A stretch of DNA of 41,880 nucleotides, taken from NCBI GenBank assembly GCA_020073205.1, contig JAIQFR010000028.1, forward strand, positions 1 through 41,880. The letters run 5' to 3'. This DNA comes from Terriglobia bacterium. GTDB lineage: Bacteria; Acidobacteriota; Polarisedimenticolia; Polarisedimenticolales; JAIQFR01. A program made the position numbers and the translations under genes. The notes beneath the pieces are model-generated. The model made no database searches. It was given only the letters and a program-made list of their open reading frames with translations, and had not been told where the DNA came from. Of this stretch, positions 26,273 through 33,046 are shown one piece after another. The number at the start of each line of letters is the position of its first letter. Position 1 is the stretch's first letter.

Positions 26273-27057
26273 CCGGAGGCGGCCAGCCGCCGGAGCTCCC
26301 GGACGACGAGGCGGCCGTAAGCCCTCGGGCGCGAGTACGCCCCCGAGTGGCCTGAAAGCCACATGACCGTGACGCGCGAGCCGGGGATCGACGCGGCGAG
26401 CCGCCGCGCCCCTCGCGCCGGCGCCACCGTGTCCCATGCCCCGACGATCATCGAGACCGCGATCCCGGACTCGCGACGGGGGAGGCGCGGGCCCTCGCCG
26501 CAGAGGAGACGGAGCTTCTCGAGGATCGTCGAGGCCGGTGTCGCCGCCTCTCGCGACGCCCTGACGAGCCCCGGGACACGGACGAGCGTCGAAGGGAACA
26601 CTCCCTCCCACGACATGAGCAGGTTGAACGCGACGGCGAAGAGCACCGTCGTCGCGCGCTCCGGATCCCGTCGCGTCGACGCCCACCGGACGAGGGCGGC
26701 GTGCGGGCGCGGGAGCCTCCCGGGCTCGGGAGGGTGGCAGAGCAGGAGCCCGGCCACGCGCTCCGGACGACGGGCGGAAACCGCGAGCGCGACGAGGCTT
26801 CCGAACGAGGTCCCCCACAAGACCGCCCGATCGCTCCCGAGCGCGTCGAGCCCGCGGACGACGTCGCCCGCGAGGGTGTCCCAGGTGATCGGACCGGGCG
26901 CGGGGTCGTCGGAGCGGTCGCCGGTGGTGTCGAGGGCGGCGACGCGAAAACCCGCCTCCGCGACGCGCGCCATCTCCTCGGCGTAGAGCCCCGTCCCGCC
27001 GGCGATCCCCGCGAGCTTCACGACGAGCGGCCCGTCGCCGCCGGCGGAGAGCTTCAT
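26269..27057 (-). CDS. Alpha/beta-fold hydrolase
   Basis: This is a serine hydrolase or esterase-like enzyme of unknown substrate. The 262-residue protein has the nucleophile elbow WGTSFGS with Ser as nucleophile, an acid Asp in IVGAWDTVAP and the catalytic His in LSGHSGAY. The oxyanion-hole stretch near the N-terminus is KLAGIAGGTG rather than the usual HGxP. A cap of about 130-185 is helical. AGAGGGGGC precedes the ATG. It is divergent from the TrmJ-like gene, with 41 bp between starts, so the two share a short promoter region. No signal peptide is seen. Confidence 0.83.
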   Translation of the reverse strand: MKLSAGGDGPLVVKLAGIAGGTGLYAEEMARVAEAGFRVAALDTTGDRSDDPAPGPITWDTLAGDVVRGLDALGSDRAVLWGTSFGSLVALAVSARRPERVAGLLLCHPPEPGRLPRPHAALVRWASTRRDPERATTVLFAVAFNLLMSWEGVFPSTLVRVPGLVRASREAATPASTILEKLRLLCGEGPRLPRRESGIAVSMIVGAWDTVAPARGARRLAASIPGSRVTVMWLSGHSGAYSRPRAYGRLVVRELRRLAASG

Positions 27058-27098
27058 CGCGCCCCCTCTGTTATTCTCCGTTCCGGGAAGGGCGACGC

Positions 27099-27905
27099 AT
27101 GGAGAGCGCGAACGACGGGCCGGACCTCACGAGGGTCCGCTTCGTGCTCGTGGGGCCGCAGTCGGGCGGCAACGTCGGCGCGGCCGCGCGGGCGCTCAAG
27201 AACCTCGGTTTCTCCCGGCTCGACCTGGTCGCCCCCGAGTGCGATCCCCGGGGGGAGGAGTCGCGCAGGATGGCGGTGGCGGCGGAGGACCTCCTCCGGC
27301 TGGCCCGCGTCCACGAGACCCTGGACGCCGCCCTCGACGGCGCGGGGGCCGCGATCGGGACGAGCCGCCGCGAGGGGAAACAGCGCCGGCCGCACTACCG
27401 CCTCGACGCCCTGGCGCCGGAGCTCGGCCGGCTCATGGCGGCGGGAGATCTCGCGTTCGTGTTCGGCCGGGAGGACTCCGGGCTCACCGACGCCGAGCTC
27501 GACCGCTGCACGCACCTCGTGCACTTCCTCGCCTCCGATGCGCTTCCCTCGTACAACCTCGCGCAGTCGGTGCTCGTCGCGGCCTACACGCTCCGCCTCG
27601 CGCTGGAGGGGAGCACCGCCGCGGCGGCCCCGGAGCCGCTGGCGGACCACGCGTCCCGCGAGGCGGCGTTCGTGCACCTCGAGACGGCCCTCCTCGCCAT
27701 CGGCTTCCTCCACGAGGATACCGCGGAGGGGATGATGCGGCGGATCCGGCGGATCCTCGGCCGGGCGGACCTCACCCCGGGCGACGTGCAGGTGGTTCGG
27801 GGCATCGCGAGGCAGGTGCTTTGGCTCGCGCGCACCGCGGGGCTCAGCACTCCCGCGGAAGACGAGCCTGAGCACCCCTCCGGGCTCGGACCCGACGAGG
27901 AGTGA
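27099..27905 (+). CDS. TrmJ-like tRNA/rRNA 2'-O-methyltransferase (SPOUT family)
   Basis: This is an S-adenosylmethionine-dependent ribose methyltransferase of the TrmH/SpoU class; TrmJ modifies tRNA position 32. The 268-residue protein has motif 1 FVLVGPQSGGNVGAAARALKN, spelled here as one stretch with NVGAAARA as the diagnostic core, motif 2 AFVFGREDSGLTDAEL and motif 3 LPSYNLAQSVLVAAY, together forming the trefoil-knot SAM site. A C-terminal helical extension (about 175-250), EGMMRRIRRILGRADL, is typical of TrmJ and separates it from TrmL. It is followed after 3 nt by queG, so two tRNA-modification genes form an operon. Confidence 0.88.
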   Translation: MESANDGPDLTRVRFVLVGPQSGGNVGAAARALKNLGFSRLDLVAPECDPRGEESRRMAVAAEDLLRLARVHETLDAALDGAGAAIGTSRREGKQRRPHYRLDALAPELGRLMAAGDLAFVFGREDSGLTDAELDRCTHLVHFLASDALPSYNLAQSVLVAAYTLRLALEGSTAAAAPEPLADHASREAAFVHLETALLAIGFLHEDTAEGMMRRIRRILGRADLTPGDVQVVRGIARQVLWLARTAGLSTPAEDEPEHPSGLGPDEE

Positions 27906-27908
27906 GCG

Positions 27909-28985
27909 GTGGACGCGGCGGCGCTCACCCAGGCCCTCCTCCAGCGAGCCCGCGATGAGGGGTTCGACGCCGCCGGCGTGGCGGAGGCGCGATCGCTCAC
28001 CCGCGACGCGGGCGCTCTCGAATCCTGGCTCTCGCGGGGGTTCCACGCGGCGATGGGCTGGATGGCGAGGAGCCCGGACCGCCGCTCCGATCCGCGGAAG
28101 CTGATGCCGGGGTGCAAGAGCGTCGTGTGCCTCGCGGCGAACTACGGCGCCGGCGAGCCGGCGGCGCCTCTCCCGGAGGGGCGCGCCAAGGTCGCGCTCT
28201 ACGCTCGTCGCCGGGACTACCACGGCGTTCTGAGACGCCGCGCGCGGCGGCTCGCCGCCTGGCTCGAGGAGACGACGGGCCATCCCGCCCGGGCGTTCGT
28301 GGACACGGGACCCTTGCTCGAGCGCGCGTGGGCCGAGGCGTCGGGTCTCGGCTGGATCGGGAAGAACGCGAACCTGCTGACGCGGGAACGGGGATCCTGG
28401 CTCCTCCTCTGCGAGATCCTGTCCGCCGCGCGCCTCGCGCCGACCTCGGGGCCGCACGCGGAGTTCTGCGGGACGTGCAATGCGTGCCTCGACGCCTGCC
28501 CCACCGGGGCGATCGTCGAGCCGGGAGTCGTGGACTCGAACCGGTGCATCTCCTACTGGACGATCGAGCACCGCGGCCCGATACCGGAGCCGGTCCGGCC
28601 GGCGATCGGCGAGTGGATTTTCGGCTGCGACGACTGCCAGACCGTCTGCCCGTGGAACGTGAGCTTCGCGCGCGCGGTCGAAGGGGGGCCGCTCTCCGAG
28701 CGGGACGATCTTCGTGGCCTCGATCCCGAGGAGGTGCTTCGCATGGACGAGGCGGCGTTCAGGCGGCGCTTCTCCGGCACCCCTCTCATGCGGGCGCGGT
28801 GGGACGGGCTGAGGCGCAATGCCTGCGTCGTCCTCGGGAACCGGCGTGATCCCCGGGCGCTCCCTACGCTTCGCGAGAAGCTCTCAGACCCCGATCCGAT
28901 GGTCCGATCCCACGCGGAGTGGGCGATCGGGAGGATCGAGGAGAGCTCGAGAGCGCGGCCAGGTTCGGGATCGGTGGACTCATAA
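27909..28985 (+). CDS. queG: Epoxyqueuosine reductase QueG
   Basis: QueG performs the last step of queuosine synthesis in tRNA, reducing epoxyqueuosine with cobalamin and two 4Fe-4S clusters. The 358-residue protein starts at GTG 27909, with GAGGAG about 7-12 nt upstream. It shows the active-site block DTGPLLERAWAEASG with GWIGKN, ferredoxin cysteines CGTCNACLDACPTGA and CDDCQTVCPWN, and a C-terminal HEAT-like repeat DPMVRSHAEWAIGRIE. Its stop codon TAA (28983-28985) lies inside a tRNA-like fragment, so the final residues (about RPGSGSVDS) are encoded by or fused to that fragment. Cobalamin dependence fits with the B12-dependent nrdJ found 4 kb away. Confidence 0.95.
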   Translation: MDAAALTQALLQRARDEGFDAAGVAEARSLTRDAGALESWLSRGFHAAMGWMARSPDRRSDPRKLMPGCKSVVCLAANYGAGEPAAPLPEGRAKVALYARRRDYHGVLRRRARRLAAWLEETTGHPARAFVDTGPLLERAWAEASGLGWIGKNANLLTRERGSWLLLCEILSAARLAPTSGPHAEFCGTCNACLDACPTGAIVEPGVVDSNRCISYWTIEHRGPIPEPVRPAIGEWIFGCDDCQTVCPWNVSFARAVEGGPLSERDDLRGLDPEEVLRMDEAAFRRRFSGTPLMRARWDGLRRNACVVLGNRRDPRALPTLREKLSDPDPMVRSHAEWAIGRIEESSRARPGSGSVDS

Positions 28986-29020
28986 TCCGCTAATCCCTGG
29001 TTCGAGTCCTGGTGGGGGCA
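28974..29020 (+). other. Partial tRNA(CAU)-like sequence, 3' half; possible attachment site
   Basis: The segment has the exact spacing of tRNA positions 27-73: a 5-bp anticodon stem (28974-28978 with 28986-28990, one G-T pair), loop CTCATAA with anticodon CAT, 5-nt variable region, T-stem and T-loop TTCGAGT (29001-29007) with a central T-T mismatch, acceptor strand TGGGGGC and discriminator A. The matching 5' half (acceptor GCCCCCA and D-arm) is not present upstream, where queG coding sequence runs. Such 3' halves are typical remnants of element integration into tRNA genes. A related fragment lies at 31202-31230. Confidence 0.6.
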
Positions 29021-29120
29021 TTCTCAGGCTTGTCGGCCAGGCGCGGCTTCCAAGTTACTTAAACACAAGCACATAGAATCGACTCCGTCGCCATCGCATC
29101 TGGATCGAAAGCGCGAAGTT

Positions 29121-29171
29121 GTCCGCTTTGACCGCTTGTCCTTTTCTAAGGGACGATGTATTTTACAGGAC
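29121..29171 (+). promoter_or_regulatory. abiE promoter with nested-dyad operator
   Basis: TTGTCC (29136-29141), a 17-bp spacer and TATTTT (29159-29164) form a promoter whose start would fall at the abiEi ATG (29172), so the mRNA may be leaderless. Four 4-bp arms, GTCC at 29121 and 29138 and GGAC at 29151 and 29168, are all symmetrical about one centre (29146). AbiEi proteins are known to autorepress by binding inverted repeats in their promoter; this nested dyad is the likely site. Confidence 0.6.
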
Positions 29172-30209
29172 ATGAGAACTCGCCCCGTTGACCCGTTCGA
29201 GCCCTACCTCGCCCGTCTTCGCGAGCTGCCCTTCGTGCGAGGCGCGACGCTTCGCGCGCCCGGAGTCCGAGGTCGCCATCGGCGACTCGACGGCATCGTT
29301 GTCGTGAGGACCCCTGACGGCGAGCACGAACTGCCGGTGGAGTTGAAGCGGACGTACCTGACGTACGCGACAGCGGATGGCGTCCTCGCGCAGATGCAGG
29401 CGATAACGACGAAGGCCTGGATCCTGTTCGCCCCCTACATCCCTCGTCCCCTTGGCCAACACCTCGCGGAACACGACGTCAACTACATGGACCTCGCCGG
29501 GAACTGCAGGTTGGTTCTCGGCCATCGATACGTGGCTCACGTCGAGGGGCGAACCCGCGAAAGAGCTGCGGAAGAACGGCGTGGGCTGCGCGTTCCTGGT
29601 TACCAGGTGCTCTTCGCGCTCCTGGCCGAGCCCGCGCTGTTGAACGCGACGGTCCGGGGCCTGGCCGATGCCGCAGGAACGGGAAAGACGGCGGCGGCCG
29701 AAACACTTCGGCGTCTGCAAGACGAGAACCTGATTGCGGAGGTCAAGGGACGCCGGTTCATCCTCGAGACGAAGGTGCTGCTAGAGCGCTGGATCGCAGG
29801 GTACGCGACGCACGCGCGTCCGCGCCTCCTGATCGGAACCTACCGGACGGCGGACCGTGATCCGGAGGCGCTCGAGCGACACCTCGAGGAAGCGCTCGGG
29901 GAGAAGCTCACCTGGGGATTCGGCGGGGGCGCGGCCGCCGCACGTCTGGTGCGCGTCTATCGGGGCGAGCGGACCGTCGTCCATTTGGAGCAGGCTCCGC
30001 TCGATCTGCAAAAGCGCCTCCGAGCCCAGAGAGCCGACGACGGTCCCCTCGTTCTGCTGCGTGCGCCGGGACGAATTGCCTTCGACGGGGTCAAGCCCCG
30101 AACCGTCCATCCGCTCCTGATCTACACGGAGCTCCTCGTAGCCGCCGACCCCAGGGCACGCGAAGCGGCCAACGAGGTCTGGGATCGACACCTCGGACAC
30201 TTGCGATGA
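29172..30209 (+). CDS. AbiEi-family antitoxin/repressor (type IV toxin-antitoxin)
   Basis: This antitoxin neutralises the AbiEii nucleotidyltransferase, and in known systems represses its own operon. The 345-residue protein from ATG 29172 has an N-terminal domain with PVELKRTYLTYATADGV, restriction-nuclease-fold-like, and NYMDLAGNCRL. A winged helix-turn-helix follows (about 145-185; VRGLADAAGTGKTAAAETL, then RRLQDENLI), then a C-terminal domain ending VHPLLIYTELLVAADPRAREAA, a signature of the long AbiEi_2 group (COG4861-type). This is longer than the roughly 200-residue Streptococcus AbiEi. The stop overlaps the next start by ATGA. No Shine-Dalgarno sequence is placed correctly, consistent with a leaderless message. 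Family assignment is from memory of conserved segments. Confidence 0.8.
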   Translation: MRTRPVDPFEPYLARLRELPFVRGATLRAPGVRGRHRRLDGIVVVRTPDGEHELPVELKRTYLTYATADGVLAQMQAITTKAWILFAPYIPRPLGQHLAEHDVNYMDLAGNCRLVLGHRYVAHVEGRTRERAAEERRGLRVPGYQVLFALLAEPALLNATVRGLADAAGTGKTAAAETLRRLQDENLIAEVKGRRFILETKVLLERWIAGYATHARPRLLIGTYRTADRDPEALERHLEEALGEKLTWGFGGGAAAARLVRVYRGERTVVHLEQAPLDLQKRLRAQRADDGPLVLLRAPGRIAFDGVKPRTVHPLLIYTELLVAADPRAREAANEVWDRHLGHLR

Positions 30210-30991
30210 ACCCGTTCCTTCCCGACGAGGTCGAAGCGCTGAGCGCGCTCGGTCGAACCTGGCCGAACGCGAAGATGGTGGTACTCGGCGCCGCCGCGCT
30301 CCGCTGCTCCATGCCGATGTCCTGGCGCACCACGGAAGATCTCGATCTCTCGGTCGCCGCGAGCATCGAGGACGCGACTGCCGCCCTTTCCCTGCTTCCG
30401 GGATGGTCCCCGGATCCCCGCCAGGAGCAACGCTGGCGCACCCCTGCCGGCATCGCGGTGGACATCGTTCCGGCGAGCACCGAGGCCTTGGCGCGGGGGT
30501 ACGTCGAGTGGCCGAGGACCGGCTTCCGAATGAGCCTGCTCGGAATGCGGCTGGCCTTCAGGCACGCCGTCGCTCTTCGCCTCGCGGCCGATCTCGAGGT
30601 GCGCGTGGCTCCGATTCACGTCATCTCCGTGTTGAAAATGGTCGCCTACATGGACCGTCCGGAGGCCCGCGAAAAGGACCTCGGGGATCTTGCACACATC
30701 ATGTACAGGTACGTCGGCGATGATTCGGATCGACGATTCTCGCTTGAGGTACCCGACGACCTGACGGAATTCGAAAACGTCGCTCCGTACCTCCTCGGGC
30801 GAGATGTCGGCGCGGTCGTCGATCCCGAAGAGCGCCGGAGGATCTTGGATTTCATCGCCACGATCGACGACGATGCGCGGGGCCCTCAGCTCCTGGCACG
30901 CATGTCCATCCTGGGGCCCTTCGCGTGGAGAGATCCCGATGCAGTGCTCGAGAGGATTCGCGCCTTCCGATGCGGAATGGAGGAGCGCTAG
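30206..30991 (+). CDS. AbiEii-family nucleotidyltransferase toxin (type IV toxin-antitoxin)
   Basis: This is a DNA polymerase beta-fold nucleotidyltransferase toxin; known AbiEii proteins stall growth and give abortive infection of phages, and some modify tRNA ends. The 261-residue protein has motif I VVLGAAALRC with WRTTEDLDLSV (two catalytic Asp), the third acid in GIAVDIVPAS, and the distal motif HVISVLKMVAYMDRPEAR with EKDLGDLAHI, where Lys and Asp are conserved. Start ATG overlaps the antitoxin stop, as expected for a matched toxin-antitoxin pair. The catalytic residues appear intact, so the toxin is probably functional. Confidence 0.82.
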   Translation: MNPFLPDEVEALSALGRTWPNAKMVVLGAAALRCSMPMSWRTTEDLDLSVAASIEDATAALSLLPGWSPDPRQEQRWRTPAGIAVDIVPASTEALARGYVEWPRTGFRMSLLGMRLAFRHAVALRLAADLEVRVAPIHVISVLKMVAYMDRPEAREKDLGDLAHIMYRYVGDDSDRRFSLEVPDDLTEFENVAPYLLGRDVGAVVDPEERRRILDFIATIDDDARGPQLLARMSILGPFAWRDPDAVLERIRAFRCGMEER

Positions 30992-31088
30992 CCGCGCCGC
31001 AAGCTGGATTCAGAGGGCGGTCGTCGACTTTGATCCCGTGCCTCGCCCCGCGGTACCGCTCGGTTCGAGATCGGGATTCTGACCGTAC

Positions 31089-31108
31089 TCTACGCAAAGT
31101 CTACGCAA
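31089..31108 (+). repeat. Two tandem 9-bp direct repeats, 11-bp period
   Basis: TCTACGCAA occurs at 31089-31097 and again at 31100-31108, separated by 2 bp, so the units lie on the same helix face. This is the layout of an arm-type recombinase site or a dimeric regulator site. They sit between the AbiE operon and the stem-loop at 31155. No recombinase gene is present in the window. Confidence 0.5.
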
Positions 31109-31154
31109 CAGCATGGAAACGGTGGACACCGGTGGAAGCTGTGGACAAGAAAAT

Positions 31155-31199
31155 GGGCGCCGTTTCCGAAAAAGCTCGAAACGGCGCCCTCGAAATTTT
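31155..31199 (+). terminator. Bidirectional Rho-independent terminator
   Basis: A perfect 12-bp inverted repeat (GGGCGCCGTTTC at 31155-31166, its complement at 31178-31189) with an 11-nt loop is followed by an AT-rich run ending in TTTT on the plus strand and by ATTTTC on the minus strand. It lies between the AbiE operon and the convergent gene at 31344-31814 and could end both transcripts. Confidence 0.75.
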
Positions 31200-31201
31200 C
31201 C

Positions 31202-31230
31202 CTCACAATCCGCTGGTCGAGCCCTCTGGA
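31202..31230 (+). other. Degenerate second tRNA-like 3' fragment
   Basis: CTCACAATCCGCT (31202-31214) matches the anticodon-loop side of the fragment at 28979 in 12 of 13 positions. After a 7-nt deletion relative to that copy, GGTCGAGCCCT resembles its T-arm GGTTCGAGTCCT. It lies just beyond the AbiE operon and terminator, so the two fragments bracket about 2.2 kb. No tRNA fold remains. The rest of 30992-31343 (a 352-bp gene-free stretch) holds only the direct repeats, the terminator and this fragment. Confidence 0.45.
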
Positions 31231-31343
31231 CGCGGCGGGCGCAGCAGCGCGCACGCGATTCGTTGGACAACCCGAGCGCACCCTCGGCTCATGGCATGCA
31301 CGGGGGGACGAGAGGACATCCGGGGCGACGTTCCGCACGCGTG

Positions 31344-31814
31344 CTACCTCGGGCCCGGTTGATCGGCCCATCGCGCATCGACCGTCACGATCTCGATGTC
31401 CACGGGCATCGAGGCGTCTCGTCCGAAGTAGCGGTCCAGTTCTTTTGACTCCAAAGCAACGTCCCGCGAGCTCGCCAGTTCGAGGTGGCCCCTGGTCGTC
31501 CCGTCCGGGGGAGGAGCCTCGAGGACGGTCAGGGTGCGTTCTCCACTCTCGGTGAAGACGGCGTGGGCCCGATCTTCGCTCTCCCAGTTCGTGTCCGTGA
31601 AGAAGAAGAGGATTCGACTCGCAAAGGCGAGATGGAACTGGACGACGGGCCGCGCGGACCCATCGGGCAACAGCGCCGCCACGACGGCGAGAGGGAGCGG
31701 CGTGGTTTTGCGAAACCGTCCCACAAGAGTGAGTCCCGCGATCCACCGTGTGCCTTCCTCGGCGCCTCGAGCCAGTACCGCGGTGACCTCCTCGCCGTCA
31801 GGTCTGAAGGTCAC
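31344..31814 (-). CDS. Hypothetical protein, about 156 residues
   Basis: An open frame with protein-like composition: alternating hydrophobic strands (VTFRPDGEEVTAVLARG, GLTLVGRF, VVAALLPDGSARPVVQF), an aromatic stretch ILFFFTDTNWES, and an acidic C-terminal half ending DARWADQPGPR. I recognise no family. The start is uncertain: GTG 31814 is the most plausible, but no Shine-Dalgarno sequence is present, and the frame is open as far as 32153 in weaker, shadow-like sequence. The convergent bidirectional terminator at 31155-31199 supports real transcription from this strand. It sits between two toxin-antitoxin modules, and is divergent from the YefM promoter region, so it may belong to the mobile cargo. 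Confidence 0.45.
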   Translation of the reverse strand: MTFRPDGEEVTAVLARGAEEGTRWIAGLTLVGRFRKTTPLPLAVVAALLPDGSARPVVQFHLAFASRILFFFTDTNWESEDRAHAVFTESGERTLTVLEAPPPDGTTRGHLELASSRDVALESKELDRYFGRDASMPVDIEIVTVDARWADQPGPR

Positions 31815-31930
31815 GCAGGTTCGACGGGCAGTCGAGCGATGGTGTACAGCGGAAGGCCGCGGCTCGACGGGTCCCCGGCTCGACTCCCGGTGGGAGCATC
31901 GCACCGCGACTCGCGCCGGGATGAGCGCGC

Positions 31931-31971
31931 TTGACCCAACGGGCGGTTCACTGTACAGTACTCCTGTACAG
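31931..31971 (+). promoter_or_regulatory. yefM-yoeB promoter and TGTACA operator
   Basis: TTGACC (31931-31936), a 17-bp spacer and TACAGT (31954-31959) form the promoter. Two copies of the palindrome CTGTACAG (31951-31958 and 31964-31971), 13 bp centre to centre, overlap the -10 element and the start region. In E. coli the YefM-YoeB complex represses its operon through adjacent palindromes with a TGTACA core, so the operator type is conserved here. Confidence 0.82.
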
Positions 31972-31991
31972 ATCATGGAGGCGGCCGCACC

Positions 31992-32282
31992 GTGGCCAAC
32001 CGTACGACCTACACCCAGGCCCGGGCCCGGCTCGCGAGCCTGTGCGACCGCGTCGCCGAGACGCGCGAGCCGTACGTGATCGAGCGGAGGAACGGCGAGA
32101 ACGTCGCCCTCATCTCCGAAGCGGAGCTGAACGCCCTCCTCGAAACGGCGCACCTCCTTCGCTCGCCGAGGAACGCCGCGCGGCTGGCCTCCGCCCTGGA
32201 GCGCGCGCTCGAGGGCAAGCCCGCACCGTCCACGATCGCGGAGCTGCGGCAGAGCCTCGGCCTTGACGACCCGGACCTCTAG
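31992..32282 (+). CDS. yefM: YefM/Phd-family antitoxin
   Basis: The antitoxin binds and inhibits the YoeB toxin and represses the operon by DNA binding. The 96-residue protein starts at GTG 31992, with GGAGG 10 nt upstream. It has the Phd/YefM fold: TTYTQARARLASLCDRV, then REPYVIERRNGENVALISEAEL, with the conserved ALIS followed by LNALLETAHLLRSP; the C-terminal toxin-binding tail contains ALEGKPAPSTIAELRQSLG. The TGTACA operator upstream supports the YefM subgroup rather than generic Phd. The toxin gene follows 25 nt after the stop, or overlaps it if an upstream TTG is used. Confidence 0.92.
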   Translation: MANRTTYTQARARLASLCDRVAETREPYVIERRNGENVALISEAELNALLETAHLLRSPRNAARLASALERALEGKPAPSTIAELRQSLGLDDPDL

Positions 32283-32307
32283 CGGGCTCCACGGCCGGCG
32301 CCTCGCC

Positions 32308-32553
32308 GTGTTTCATCTCGAGTTCCGGGAGGATCTCCGGTTCTGGGTGCGTTCCGAACGGGCGGTCGCTCTTCGCATCCTCGAGCTCGTCGAGGCCGCG
32401 CTTCGCGACCCGTTCGAAGGGATCGGAAAGCCCGAGCCGCTGCGCTTCTACCTGCAGGGGTGCCGGTCGCGACGCATTACCCAGGAGCACCGACTGGTCT
32501 ATCGGGTGACCGACGAGCGAGTCGACTTCCTTCAGGCGCGGTACCACTACTGA
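32308..32553 (+). CDS. yoeB: YoeB/Txe-family mRNA-cleaving toxin
   Basis: This is a RelE-superfamily ribosome-dependent endoribonuclease that cuts mRNA in the A site. The 81-residue protein is near the family length (84). It keeps DPFEGIGKPEPL, SRRITQEHRLVYRV and the C-terminal RYHY, which include the acidic, Arg, His and Tyr residues used in catalysis by E. coli YoeB. GTG 32308 is chosen to match the family start; a TTG at 32263 would overlap the antitoxin stop and add 15 atypical residues. The downstream neighbour, a PilZ gene, has its own promoter. The toxin appears intact. Confidence 0.9.
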   Translation: MFHLEFREDLRFWVRSERAVALRILELVEAALRDPFEGIGKPEPLRFYLQGCRSRRITQEHRLVYRVTDERVDFLQARYHY

Positions 32554-32577
32554 ACCTGCCTGCGCGAGCCACCTCGG

Positions 32578-32607
32578 TTGGCCCCTCGCGAACCCGGGAC
32601 CTATATT
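32578..32607 (+). promoter_or_regulatory. Predicted promoter of the PilZ gene
   Basis: TTGGCC (32578-32583), an 18-bp spacer and TATATT (32602-32607), 53 nt ahead of the ATG at 32660. A GAAGGGAG ribosome-binding site lies 4 nt before the ATG. This suggests independent expression from the toxin-antitoxin pair upstream. Confidence 0.5.
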
Positions 32608-32659
32608 CACCTCATCACAGGGCGAGCGGGGGATGTGACCGTCCGCTGAAGGGAGCGAC

Positions 32660-33046
32660 ATGGCCGCGGGTCGCAGCGCGTCCGAACCTCAGAAGAAGGG
32701 CGCGACGGGCGGGAGGCGCGAGAGGCGCGTCATCCTGCGGGCACGGGCCCGCCTCCTGGTTCGGTTCGGGATCGCCGCTCCGGAGAAGACGGGATTCACG
32801 AAGAACGTCTCCGAATCCGGCCTGTTCGTGCACACCAACCAGGTCTTCGAGCCCGGCACCACGATCCAGCTCAAGGTGCAGTTCCCCGACGGCCCCTTCT
32901 CGTTCTGGGGGCGGGTGATGTGGGCCAAACAGGTCCCGCCGCAGCTCGCCCACCTCCTGGATTGCGGCATGGGGATCCGATTCCTCGAGCCCAGCCCCGA
33001 GTGGCTCGCCTACTACGAGAAGTGGAAGCGCAAGTTCGGGCTTTGA
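32660..33046 (+). CDS. PilZ-domain protein
   Basis: PilZ domains bind cyclic di-GMP and control motility, biofilm or exopolysaccharide. The 128-residue protein has an Arg-rich stretch RRERRVILRARARLLVRF (the RxxxR binding loop) followed by FTKNVSESGLFVHT, the form of the D/NxSxxG motif. Downstream, GTTIQLKVQFPDG and WGRVMWAKQ form the beta-barrel. The N-terminal 20 residues are basic and probably disordered. A PilT-type ATPase at the left of the window and a second PilZ gene at 41359 suggest a pilus or surface-motility programme, but no direct link is shown. Confidence 0.85.
   Translation: MAAGRSASEPQKKGATGGRRERRVILRARARLLVRFGIAAPEKTGFTKNVSESGLFVHTNQVFEPGTTIQLKVQFPDGPFSFWGRVMWAKQVPPQLAHLLDCGMGIRFLEPSPEWLAYYEKWKRKFGL

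Noticed and set aside
28948-29020. Complete tRNA gene with CAU anticodon
   Set aside because: Only positions 27-73 are present. The acceptor 5' strand and D-arm are missing, and the T-stem has a central mismatch, so it cannot be a working tRNA.
31485-31934. Plus-strand open frame of 149 codons
   Set aside because: It overlaps the more protein-like minus frame at 31344-31814 and crosses the yefM promoter region; its composition is shadow-like.
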